Source: Acidobacteriaceae bacterium (lineage in GTDB: Bacteria; Acidobacteriota; Terriglobia; Bryobacterales; Bryobacteraceae). From it: a DNA stretch of 64,000 nucleotides. The position numbers were made by a program, and so were the translations under genes. A model generated the notes under the pieces. It did no database searches, had not been told where the DNA came from, and worked only from the letters and a program-made list of their open reading frames with translations. Location: NCBI GenBank assembly GCA_020247055.1, contig JADCJL010000108.1, positions 1 to 64,000 on the forward strand, read 5' to 3'. Below are positions 44,687 to 52,785 of this stretch, piece after piece. Position 1 is the first letter of the stretch. Every line of letters starts with the position of its first letter.

Positions 44687-45733
44687 TCAAAAGTTCACAC
44701 TTGGGACACCTGTTCCGGATTGGAACAGATTGCCCTGCGCCAATCCCGCCAGCGCCTTCCGCGCCGTCGTACTTAGCGGAATCTCCGCCAAACCCGCCAC
44801 CGGCACCCATCGCCACGCTTCGCCCTCTGGCGGCGACCACCTGCCCGCCGACACTGAAAACACCTCGAACTGATAGATGTGATTCGTAATGCTGTGTTTG
44901 AAGCGGTGGAGCGCCACCCCCGGCTTCGCCTTCGGTAGCTGATGCGGTTCGGGAAGTTCCCAGAAACCTGACAGGATCGCCGCGTCCGGTGGCCGCTGCC
45001 AGAGAAGAATATGTCCGTTCCGCATGACTACCAGGAGCGAGCGCTCCACCCGACGGATTACCGTCTTGCTGGACTTTACTGGCAATTCTCGGGCCAAACC
45101 CCGCGCCCGCCCCTCACACCAAGGCTCGAGCGGGCACCGGCCGCACTGCGGGTCCTTCGGCGTGCACACCGTCGCCCCCAACTCCATTACCGCCTGGTTA
45201 TGCCGCGACGGCTCCGCCGCGTCCAAAAACGCATCCGCCGCCTCCCGCAGACGATTCTTCGTCGCCGCCGCCGTAATCTCACCGCCTTCGGCGCCAAAAC
45301 GGGCCATTACCCGCAGCACATTCCCGTCCACCACCGCATGCGGCAGCCCGAAGGCAATCGAACTCACCGCCGCCGCCGTATACTCCCCCACCCCCGGCAG
45401 CGCGCGAATCGCCGCGTACTCCCGTGGGAATCCCCCCAATCGCACCATCTCCCGCGCCGCCGCCTGCAGGTTCCGCGCCCGCGAATAGTAGCCCAGTCCG
45501 GCCCACATCCCCAACAGTTCCTGCTCTTCTGCCGCCGCCAGAGCATCATAAGTTGGGTACCGTTCGACGAACCGATCATAATAAGGGATCACCGCCGCCA
45601 CGCGCGTCTGCTGCAGCATGATTTCGGAAACCCAGATTCGATACGGATCCCGGGTCCGGCGCCAGGGCAGATCCCGTTTAGAGCGTTCATACCAGGCGGC
45701 CAAAGCGGCGCGCACCTTCCGGAGATCAGTCAT
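44687..45733 (-). CDS. mutY: A/G-specific adenine glycosylase
   Basis: 348 residues. Catalytic Glu in VSEIMLQQTRVAAVIPYYDR, helix-hairpin-helix and catalytic Asp in LPGVGEYTAAAVSSIAFGLP HAVVDGNVLR, [4Fe-4S] ligands in CTPKDPQCGRCPLEPWC (C-x6-C-x2-C-x5-C), and a C-terminal NUDIX-like domain that recognises 8-oxoG (LLVVMRNGHILLWQRPPDAA). All key residues are present and the length is normal. MutY removes adenine mispaired with 8-oxoguanine. Its ATG shares one base with the TTG start of uvrA on the other strand. Confidence 0.97.
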   Translation of the reverse strand: MTDLRKVRAALAAWYERSKRDLPWRRTRDPYRIWVSEIMLQQTRVAAVIPYYDRFVERYPTYDALAAAEEQELLGMWAGLGYYSRARNLQAAAREMVRLGGFPREYAAIRALPGVGEYTAAAVSSIAFGLPHAVVDGNVLRVMARFGAEGGEITAAATKNRLREAADAFLDAAEPSRHNQAVMELGATVCTPKDPQCGRCPLEPWCEGRARGLARELPVKSSKTVIRRVERSLLVVMRNGHILLWQRPPDAAILSGFWELPEPHQLPKAKPGVALHRFKHSITNHIYQFEVFSVSAGRWSPPEGEAWRWVPVAGLAEIPLSTTARKALAGLAQGNLFQSGTGVPSVNF

Positions 45734-48564
45734 TGGCTAGCAAAAAAGGGAAAGCGAAAATCGACGAGTTCATCGACATCCGCGGCGCGCGGATGCACAA
45801 CCTCAAGAATATCTCGCTCCACATCCCGCACAATCAACTCACCGTCGTCACTGGCGTCTCCGGCTCCGGCAAATCCTCGCTCGTCTTCGACACCATCTAC
45901 GCCGAAGGCCAGCGCCGCTATGTCGAATCGCTCTCGGCCTACGCCCGGCAGTTCCTCGACCGCATGGAAAAGCCCGACGTCGACGAGATTCTCGGTCTGG
46001 CGCCCCCCATCGCCATCCGCCAGAAGAACACCACCCGCAACCCCCGCTCGACGGTCGCCACCTCTACCGAGGTCTACGACTTCCTCCGCCTCCTGTTCGC
46101 CCGCGCCGGCACCACCCACTGCGCGCAGTGCGGCCAGCCCGTTCAGAAAGATACCGTCGACCACGTGGCCGAAGCCGTCTCCCAACTGCCGGCCGGCTCC
46201 CGCTGGTACGCCCTTTTTCCCGTCAATATCGAGCAGGATCCCTCCAAACTCCGCGACCATCTGTTCGACCTCCGCAAACGCGGCTTCAACCGCCTCTATC
46301 AGCTCGGCAAGGTCAGCGAGTTCTCAACGCCGGAATCGCTCCTTGAAATCGACTTCGCCCAACCGCTCTTTGTCCTGGCCGACCGTCTCGCCATTGGCGC
46401 CGGCATCCGCTCCCGGGTCGTCGATACGGTCGAAATCTGCTACCGCGAATCCGGGGAGGTGATCTTTGAACAGGCCGGTGCGGCCGAGCCGGAGCGGCTG
46501 CGCTACTCCGAAGCGTTCGCCTGCAAGGCCTGCCGTATCACCTACCAGACGCCCGAGCCGACCCTGTTTTCCTTCAACTCGCCCTTCGGCGCCTGCCCCC
46601 GCTGCCAGGGCTTCGGCAACGTCATCGACTACGATCTCGACCTTGTCCTGCCCGACTCCTCGCTCTCCATCCTCACCGGCGCCGTCGCTCCCTGGACCAA
46701 GCCCGCCTACCATGACTGGCAGGCCCGCTTCGTCCGCCGCTACGGCAAGTCCATCCGGTGCGAGGTCCCGTTGGCCGATCTGCGCAAGGACGAGCGCGCG
46801 CTGCTCGTCAACTTCCTGCGCAACGAGTTCTTCCCGGAGGTCGAGGAGAAGAAGTACAAGGTGCAGGTCCGCGTCTTCCTCAGCCGCTACCGGGGCTACA
46901 GCGAATGCGTGGAATGCGGCGGCGCGCGCCTGCGTAAGGAGGCGCTGAACGTACGCATCGGCGGCCGCACCATGGCCGAGGTGACCCGCGCCAACATCGC
47001 CGAGGCGCACGCCTTTTTTGACTCCCTCCGTCTGGCCCCCGAACAGCAGGCCATCGCCGGCAAGGTACTCGTCGAAATCCAGCAGCGCCTGAAGTTTCTC
47101 AACGACGTCGGCCTGGACTACCTGACGCTCGACCGCCTCTCGGCCACGCTCTCAGGCGGCGAAGCGCAGCGCATCCAACTGGCCACCTGCCTCGGCTCCC
47201 GCCTCGTCGGCGCCTGCTATGTCCTCGACGAGCCTTCCATCGGCCTTCACTCGCGGGACACCGCGCGCCTGATCAAGATCCTGCACGAACTCCGCGACCT
47301 CGGCAACTCCGTGCTCGTCGTCGAGCACGATCCGGACGTCATGCGCGCCGCCGACCACATTATCGATCTCGGGCCCGGCGCCGGCGAACACGGTGGCAAG
47401 ATCATCTTCGAGGGCAGCTTTGACAAGCTCCTTCGCGACGGCGGCCAATCGCTGACGAGTAAGTACCTCCACGGGGAACTCGAAACGGCTCCGCGCGTTG
47501 GGCGCCGCCTCGTCAATCCCCGCAAAGTGATCACGGTGCGCGGCGCGCGGGCCAACAACCTGAAGCACGTCGATGTCTCGATCCCGCTCAACCTGCTGGT
47601 GGCGGTCACCGGGGTCTCCGGTTCCGGCAAGTCTTCGCTGGTGCACGAGGTCCTCTACAAAGCCCTCACGCGGGAGCTGGAACGCGAGGGACCGCGCAAA
47701 ACCGCCCAGGAAGAGTCAGAAGAGTTCAACGGCGCCGAACGGCAGTTGTGGAAGTCGATCGAGCGCGCGCACCTGCTCAACGAAGTGATCCTTGTCGATC
47801 AGACCCCGATCGGCCGCACGCCCCGCTCCAATCCCGTCACCTACGTCAAGGCCTTCGACATCATTCGCGAACTATTCTCGTCCACGCCGGACAGCGACCG
47901 CAAAGGATACACCGCGGGCCACTTTTCGTTCAACATTCCCGGAGGCCGCTGCGAGGTTTGTCAGGGCGACGGCACCGTCACCGTCGAAATGCAGTTCCTC
48001 GCCGACGTCGAGCTGGTGTGTGAAGAGTGCCGCGGCACGCGCTTCAAGCAGGCGATCCTCGATGTGAAGTACAAGGGGTTGAACATCCATCAGGTGCTCG
48101 GCCTGACCATCGCCGAGGGGCTGCGTTTTTTTGCCGATACGCCCAAGCTCAAGCAGCGGCTGCAGGTGCTCGCCGATGTCGGCCTCGGCTATCTGCGGCT
48201 GGGACAGTCCGCGACGACGCTGTCGGGTGGGGAGGCGCAGCGGGTTAAGCTCGCCGCGCACCTGGCGCAATCGACTTCAGAGGGCACGCTGTTTATCTTC
48301 GACGAACCCACCACCGGCCTCCACTTCGAGGACATCCGCAAACTGCTCGACAGTTTCCAGCGTCTGATCCACAACGGCGGTTCGATTCTGCTGATCGAGC
48401 ACAACCTGGACGTCATCCGCGCGGCGGACTGGCTGATTGACCTGGGCCCGGAGGGCGGCGCCGCCGGCGGCCGCATCCTCGGCGAAGGAACCCCGGAGCA
48501 GATTGCGCAGCTCCCGGGTTCCTACACCGGCAGGTTTCTACGCGGCCAGGGAGCGGTCGAATAA
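45733..48564 (+). CDS. uvrA: UvrABC excinuclease subunit A
   Basis: 943 residues. TTG start supported by GGAG 8 bases upstream; ATG alternatives inside would cut the conserved [18 protein letters not shown] block. Walker A motifs [15 protein letters not shown] and [15 protein letters not shown], both signature motifs ([24 protein letters not shown]), zinc-finger cysteines (CxxC...[10 protein letters not shown], and [11 protein letters not shown]...CEECRGTRF) and both Walker B/switch regions are intact. Nucleotide-excision repair damage sensor. The gene's plus-strand composition changes along its length from C-rich to G-rich. The 3' end overlaps the next, convergent gene by 27 bases. Confidence 0.98.
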   Translation: MASKKGKAKIDEFIDIRGARMHNLKNISLHIPHNQLTVVTGVSGSGKSSLVFDTIYAEGQRRYVESLSAYARQFLDRMEKPDVDEILGLAPPIAIRQKNTTRNPRSTVATSTEVYDFLRLLFARAGTTHCAQCGQPVQKDTVDHVAEAVSQLPAGSRWYALFPVNIEQDPSKLRDHLFDLRKRGFNRLYQLGKVSEFSTPESLLEIDFAQPLFVLADRLAIGAGIRSRVVDTVEICYRESGEVIFEQAGAAEPERLRYSEAFACKACRITYQTPEPTLFSFNSPFGACPRCQGFGNVIDYDLDLVLPDSSLSILTGAVAPWTKPAYHDWQARFVRRYGKSIRCEVPLADLRKDERALLVNFLRNEFFPEVEEKKYKVQVRVFLSRYRGYSECVECGGARLRKEALNVRIGGRTMAEVTRANIAEAHAFFDSLRLAPEQQAIAGKVLVEIQQRLKFLNDVGLDYLTLDRLSATLSGGEAQRIQLATCLGSRLVGACYVLDEPSIGLHSRDTARLIKILHELRDLGNSVLVVEHDPDVMRAADHIIDLGPGAGEHGGKIIFEGSFDKLLRDGGQSLTSKYLHGELETAPRVGRRLVNPRKVITVRGARANNLKHVDVSIPLNLLVAVTGVSGSGKSSLVHEVLYKALTRELEREGPRKTAQEESEEFNGAERQLWKSIERAHLLNEVILVDQTPIGRTPRSNPVTYVKAFDIIRELFSSTPDSDRKGYTAGHFSFNIPGGRCEVCQGDGTVTVEMQFLADVELVCEECRGTRFKQAILDVKYKGLNIHQVLGLTIAEGLRFFADTPKLKQRLQVLADVGLGYLRLGQSATTLSGGEAQRVKLAAHLAQSTSEGTLFIFDEPTTGLHFEDIRKLLDSFQRLIHNGGSILLIEHNLDVIRAADWLIDLGPEGGAAGGRILGEGTPEQIAQLPGSYTGRFLRGQGAVE

Positions 48565-49422
48565 GCGGCTGTCTCCGTTGAGGTCCTTCGGCCGGTGCGC
48601 GGCTAACTCGCCGGGCCGCGGGAAGTTCAGCGCGGCGAACTCGCCAAACATTTCGCGGGCCGCTTCGTCATAAGCCCGCGCCGCCGCCCATTCGCTCCGG
48701 TAGTCGCCCAGCGGGAAGGCTTTGCCGTTCTTTTTGATCTTAGCCCGCCACAGGGCCTGGTCCTTGATCCAGGAGACGCCTTTGTAGTCCGAAGTGGTCT
48801 TCTTCCCGATCTTCCGCGTCGACGCGCCGGCCTCAGAGTAGTTTAGGAGTTCCAGGTTGGCGCGGCGGCAGTTTAAGCGGTCACCGTCCTGATAGATCGG
48901 CTTGACCAGTTTCGGCAGATCCTGGCCGAGCACTACGCGGTAGAGCGCCAGATGGCGCCCCCGAATGTGCGACTGGACACAGCCCTCCTTGACGAACCAG
49001 GTGTGGTCAGCGCATCGGCCGAACTCGGCGGCGTCGACCATGGCGAAGCGGCCGTCCGGGAGCGGCAGGTATCCGGTGTCGCCGTCGACGTAAGGTTGGA
49101 GCCGGGAGATGCGGTCTAACTCGAGGCCAAGGTTGCCGAAGGCCTGAAAGAGGAACTGCAACTGGAGCAGGCGGGCTTCGGAGGAGTGCCGGGCGGAAGC
49201 GACGAGCAGGTTGATGAAGCGGACCTGCCAGATCTGTTTTTCGGGATGGAAGGTAATGCCGCGGGTGGAGTTTCCGGGCTTGCCGTTGCGATTGGTCAGG
49301 CTGAGCCAGATCGACCGGGCGGAGTAGCGGGAGAGATCAACTTTACGGCCATGGAATTCCATTACACGGCGGGAGGCCTCGAGGGGCGCGAGTAAATCGG
49401 CAGGGATAAGGGATAGGGACAT
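48538..49422 (-). CDS. HNH-like/AP2-domain protein (homing-endonuclease type)
   Basis: 294 residues from ATG 49422, with GGAGAA 6 bases upstream; a start 10 codons earlier has no such site. The N-terminal region (about 1-120) is unassigned. The middle (about 140-210) looks like an HNH_3 endonuclease core, GRHLALYRVVLGQ and DGDRLNCRRANLELLNYSEA, but the usual His before the D-G-D is Tyr (IYQDGD), so cleavage activity is doubtful. The C-terminus is an AP2 DNA-binding domain: SDYKGVSWIKDQALWRAKIK and EWAAARAYDEAAREMFGEFA ALNFP. Such HNH-AP2 genes behave as mobile elements. It is convergent with uvrA, overlapping its end. Confidence 0.8.
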   Translation of the reverse strand: MSLSLIPADLLAPLEASRRVMEFHGRKVDLSRYSARSIWLSLTNRNGKPGNSTRGITFHPEKQIWQVRFINLLVASARHSSEARLLQLQFLFQAFGNLGLELDRISRLQPYVDGDTGYLPLPDGRFAMVDAAEFGRCADHTWFVKEGCVQSHIRGRHLALYRVVLGQDLPKLVKPIYQDGDRLNCRRANLELLNYSEAGASTRKIGKKTTSDYKGVSWIKDQALWRAKIKKNGKAFPLGDYRSEWAAARAYDEAAREMFGEFAALNFPRPGELAAHRPKDLNGDSRLFDRSLAA

Positions 49423-49734
49423 GGGGGTTCTCCTGGCGGTGCAAAGACACACGCCCCGGACGCTTGTGCCAATGGCTCCGAGAAGCCGCTTGCAGAAGAG
49501 CCGGGGCGTGTTGCCTACCGCTATCCGCAGTCTAGCGAGAGAGGTGCTGATTCCGAACCATGCGTTCGCAAAAATCGCCGCAAATATTTACAAACAAAAG
49601 AAATAAAGAATATCGACCAGCTGTGAACGGATTTTTTCCCCGCGCCGGGCCGGCATCAGGACCATTTTGCCGGAAGACCCGCAGAGGGTGCCGGCCATAC
49701 AGCGGCGGCGATAAAATGCAAGGCAAGGTTCCGC
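49423..49734. other. Intergenic region with AT-rich core
   Basis: 312 bases without a gene. An AT-rich segment (about 49563-49610, AAATATTTACAAACAAAAG) stands out from the GC-rich surroundings. An inverted repeat GGCCGGCA/TGCCGGCC (49647-49654, 49688-49695) and a -10-like TAAAAT (49713-49718) precede the DUF2165 gene. I searched for DnaA boxes (TTWTNCACA) and found none. Confidence 0.45.
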
Positions 49735-50232
49735 ATGATCACCCGTCTCACCAAGCTTCTCCTGCTGGCCTGCATCGGACTCTTCTACACGCTGGTGGTA
49801 TTCAACAACCTGACGGACTTTGATTCCAACTACCAGTTCGTGCGGCACGTGCTGATGATGGACTCCACGTTTGCCGGCAACCAGGGCATGTGGCGGGCGC
49901 TGACGAGCCCGACGATCCATCTGGCATCATACTGGTTTCTGATTGCGTGGGAGTTCGTGACGATGGTCCTCTGCTGGTGGGGAGCCTGGCAGCTATGGCG
50001 CCGCTTGCGAAGCCCGGCGGCCGAATTCAACGCGGCCAAACGGATTCCGATTTTGGCGCTCCTGTTTGGGGTGCTGCTTTGGCTGGGCGGCTTTATCACT
50101 ATCGGCGGGGAGTGGTTCCTGATGTGGCAATCGGCAAAGTGGAACGGCCAGCAGGCCGCGTTTCGGATGTCGACGACGATCCTCCTTGTGCTGTTCCTGC
50201 TGCTGCAACCGGAGCGGGAGGAGCAGCCCTAG
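49735..50232 (+). CDS. DUF2165 small integral membrane protein
   Basis: 165 residues with four helices (about 7-25, 68-90, 105-125, 145-160). Family blocks: FYTLVVFNNLTDFDSNYQFV RHVLMMD and FITIGGEWFLMWQSAKWNGQ. DUF2165 proteins are uncharacterised inner-membrane proteins of this size. TAAAAT 16 bases before the ATG may be the promoter -10. It is followed by a decayed esterase on the other strand. Confidence 0.9.
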   Translation: MITRLTKLLLLACIGLFYTLVVFNNLTDFDSNYQFVRHVLMMDSTFAGNQGMWRALTSPTIHLASYWFLIAWEFVTMVLCWWGAWQLWRRLRSPAAEFNAAKRIPILALLFGVLLWLGGFITIGGEWFLMWQSAKWNGQQAAFRMSTTILLVLFLLLQPEREEQP

Positions 50233-50319
50233 CGGGGCGGAGACCCCGGGGCGGCGATCCGCTGGCGAAACTCGCCTCGCGACTTTTGCGATCCCCGTTT
50301 CGAGCGTTGGACCTCGCGG

Positions 50320-50944
50320 TTAGCGGGGGATCAGATGCTGGTTGAACCAGCGGACCATTTCGCCGAGATAGTCCGGGGGGTGCGGTACTCGGCGGAGGTC
50401 CGGTCGTTCGGGAGGGGGCGGGTCATCCCGAGCAGGAACGAGCCGTTGGTACCCGTCAGGAAATCGACGGGGGCGGCGCGGGCGACGATGCTCTGGACCT
50501 TGGCGCTCTCGCGTTCGACGGGGTCGGGATCGGCGGGGAGGCCACGTCCGTCGAGCGCGCCGAGCATGCTGACGAGACGGCCGCCGGAGGAGCCGATGCG
50601 GTGGGGGGTGATGCTGAACCGTGCTGCGCGGTGGCGGATGAAGCGCACGGCGCAGTGCACATCGTTAGCAGGGGCGGGATAGCGGAAGCGGGGGAGCGAG
50701 CGGTGGTTGATGCTGAAGACGGTGTAGCCGACGTTCGATTCTTGCGCGGGAGCGGAGTAGGCGAGGGGTGTTCAACCGGAGCCGGAGACGTTCATGATGC
50801 CGTAGCCATTGGGGGCGTGGGTTGGTAGACATCGAGCGGCAAGGCCGCGCCGAAGTACATGCCGTAGGCGACGTTGGACTGAATGGTGACGCCCTCGGCC
50901 GCGATCGGGGGAAGGGTCAGGGCGCGGAGGAGAGGGAGACGCAC
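50320..50944 (-). pseudogene. Alpha/beta-hydrolase (esterase/lipase-type) pseudogene
   Basis: Reading down the minus strand in shifting frames: PLLRALTLPPIAAEGVTIQS NVAYGMYFGAALPLDVYQP, then NGYGIMNVSGSG and a stop, AQESNVGYTVFSINHRSLPR, DVHCAVRFIRHRAARF, PHRIGSSGGRLVSMLGALDG, VQSIVARAAPVDFL, and EMVRWFNQHLIPR with TAA at 50320. This is an Abhydrolase_3-type enzyme; the nucleophile region normally GGSAGGHL is shortened. At least two frameshifts and one stop. Its 5' end overlaps the dual-OB gene stop. Confidence 0.75.
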
Positions 50945-51663
50945 GGGGGTAGTGTTTCGATCGGGATTTGGTGGGGATCGTGGAGGCAGGCGAAGGGGAG
51001 TTGGAAGAGCGAGACCACGCTTTTGTAGCACCAGCCGCCAAAGGGGAGGCCGAGGGCGACGGCGCCGTAGAGGGGGCGGTCCGGGCGGAGGCCGAGGGCG
51101 GCGGCGGGGTAGTCGCCGGCGGGGCGGTGGGAGAGGGCGCGGCGGTAGAGTTGGTCCTGCAGGGGGAGGTTCCAGTCGCGGTCTCGCCAGGAGAAGTGGG
51201 CGCGGAGGCGACGGCGACCGAGGTCGTCATCGTCCCGGACGGAGAGGTGGAGACGGTGGGGGGAGAAGAGGGCAAGCGAGGGGCCGGGCAGTTCGCGGAC
51301 GCGCGAGGAGCGGAGGCGGGTTTCGGCGTCGCCGAGCAGGGCGGGCGAGGTTTGAAGAGCGGCGGGGATGGCGCGGAGAGCGGGGAGGGAGGCGGGGCGT
51401 TCGAGCAGTTGCCAAGGCGTGCCCTCGATGAGACGGTTCTCGGGCTGCTCGGGATGGTGGTCGGGCCAGTCGGCGTCGACGAGAATCCGGTCGAGGAGGC
51501 GCGGCTGGGTACGGCCGGAGAGGAGGGTGTGGTGGGGGTAGAGAATACCCTGCTGGCGAGGCGTTACCAAACGAACCCAACCGCGACCATTGACGCGCAA
51601 GCCGGCGATGCTGTGACCGTCTCCCTGCCGGGAGATGGCGACGAGAATCAGATCCTCGGGCAT
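50917..51663 (-). CDS. Dual-OB-domain-containing protein
   Basis: 248 residues. It starts EDLILVAISRQGDGHSIAGL with NGRGWVRLVTP, then LLDRILVDADWPDHHPEQPE NRLI and TPWQLLERP, the pattern of proteins annotated as dual OB domain proteins, which are predicted nucleic-acid-binding accessory proteins of defence or DNA-processing loci. The C-terminal part (RDRDWNLPLQDQLYRRALSH) is less typical. No partner gene is adjacent. The gene ends inside the esterase relic, and composition is like the region. Confidence 0.6.
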   Translation of the reverse strand: MPEDLILVAISRQGDGHSIAGLRVNGRGWVRLVTPRQQGILYPHHTLLSGRTQPRLLDRILVDADWPDHHPEQPENRLIEGTPWQLLERPASLPALRAIPAALQTSPALLGDAETRLRSSRVRELPGPSLALFSPHRLHLSVRDDDDLGRRRLRAHFSWRDRDWNLPLQDQLYRRALSHRPAGDYPAAALGLRPDRPLYGAVALGLPFGGWCYKSVVSLFQLPFACLHDPHQIPIETLPPCVSLSSAP

Positions 51664-51701
51664 ACCAGGAAAGTGAGGCGGGGTGGAGAAAAATCTCCGG
51701 C

Positions 51702-52631
51702 TTAGCGGGGGAGCGCCGGCTGGCCGGCTTCAATACCGTGGGGGATTTCCTGCAGGAGAGAGAGGAACTGATTGGTGGCACGGTTGAACTTTTTGCGGCG
51801 CCGGTGGATGATGCCGAGGGGGCGGTAGAGCCGGGGGGCGGCCAGAGGGATGGCCAACAGCCGGCCGGCGTCGCGTTCGGCCTGGAGGACGCGGGCCGGG
51901 GCGATGGAGATGCCGGAGCCGAGCATGACCGCCTCTTTGATCATCTGCAGGTTGTCGAAATGCATGATGAGGTTGACGGCGACGTTGCGGTCGCGGAGGT
52001 AGCGGTCGACCTCGCGGCGGATGGGGAGTTCGTCGTCGAAGCCGATGAAGTCGGCGCCGTTGAGTTGGAGGGGATCGATTTCGGCGAAGTCCGCGAGAGG
52101 GTGGCCGGGGGAGCAGGCGACGACCATCTCTTCGCTGCGCCAGTCGATAACGGCGATTTCGCGGGTGGGTTCGGGGTAGGAGACGAGGCCGAGGTCGGCC
52201 TGGTCGGTGCGAACGGCTTCGTAGACGCGCTCGGGGCGCAGATAATCGACGCGGAGGACCGCTTCGGGCCAGCGGCGGGCGAATTCGGCTTCGAGGCGCC
52301 ACATCTCCGACAGGCCGACCGAATAGATCGACGAGACGCGGACGGTGCCTTCGACGTCGCCGGCGAGGTTGGTGAGAGAGGCGTCGAACTCTTCCTTGCG
52401 GCGGAGCACATCGCGACAGAGATCGTAGTAGAGGCGGCCGGCCGAGGTGAGGGTAAGGGGGCGGGTGGAGCGGTCGAGGAGTTTGACGGAGAGGGACTTT
52501 TCGAGTTCCTGGATGTGCTGGCTGGCGGCGGACTGGCTGATGGCGTTGAGGGAAGCGCCGCGACTAACGCTGCGGTGGTGACCGATATCACGGAAGAGCT
52601 TGAGGTGCTCGAAACTCACAAGCGACAGCAT
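51702..52631 (-). CDS. LysR-family transcriptional regulator, divergent from gltBD
   Basis: 309 residues. N-terminal winged helix-turn-helix FEHLKLFRDIGHHRSVSRGA, AISQSAASQHIQELEKSLSV KLLDRSTRPLTLTSAGR (about 5-63), then the periplasmic-binding-protein-like effector domain (about 90-295) with VRVSSIYSVGLSEMWRLEAE at its start. It lies head to head with gltB, 154 bp apart, like GltC of Bacillus, which activates glutamate synthase. A GOGAT-regulating role is inferred from position. A dyad at 52648-52674 is a candidate operator. Confidence 0.9.
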   Translation of the reverse strand: MLSLVSFEHLKLFRDIGHHRSVSRGASLNAISQSAASQHIQELEKSLSVKLLDRSTRPLTLTSAGRLYYDLCRDVLRRKEEFDASLTNLAGDVEGTVRVSSIYSVGLSEMWRLEAEFARRWPEAVLRVDYLRPERVYEAVRTDQADLGLVSYPEPTREIAVIDWRSEEMVVACSPGHPLADFAEIDPLQLNGADFIGFDDELPIRREVDRYLRDRNVAVNLIMHFDNLQMIKEAVMLGSGISIAPARVLQAERDAGRLLAIPLAAPRLYRPLGIIHRRRKKFNRATNQFLSLLQEIPHGIEAGQPALPR

Positions 52632-52647
52632 ACCATAAGACCGGCTT

Positions 52648-52674
52648 ATTCCAATACGGGGGCGATATCGGAAT
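52648..52674. promoter_or_regulatory. Dyad, candidate LysR-type operator
   Basis: ATTCCAATA (52648-52656) and TATCGGAAT (52666-52674) are inverted repeats with one mismatch around a 9-base spacer, between the LysR and gltB starts, 53 bases upstream of the gltB -35. A second pair, GAATTC at 52671 and 52696, overlaps it. Position upstream of -35 fits an activator. Confidence 0.5.
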
Positions 52675-52726
52675 TCATGATTCTGTAGTATTAGTGAATT
52701 CGAATCTGATGGCGGTTAGGTTTCAA

Positions 52727-52755
52727 TTGACTAATAGTCCGCGATTCTTTATAGT
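52727..52755 (+). promoter_or_regulatory. Sigma-70-type promoter of gltBD
   Basis: TTGACT (-35, 52727-52732) and TATAGT (-10, 52750-52755) are separated by exactly 17 bases and each differs from consensus in one base. Transcription would begin near 52762, giving a ~24-base leader that includes GAGG upstream of the ATG at 52786. This is the best promoter match I find in the window. Confidence 0.8.
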
Positions 52756-52785
52756 AGTGAATCTGGATTGTGAGGTTTTTCGTAC

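Noticed and set aside
49563..49730. Replication origin (oriC) in the AT-rich spacer
   Set aside because: AT-rich and close to the skew switch, but I found no TTWTNCACA-type DnaA boxes and no dnaA, dnaN or gidA genes nearby.
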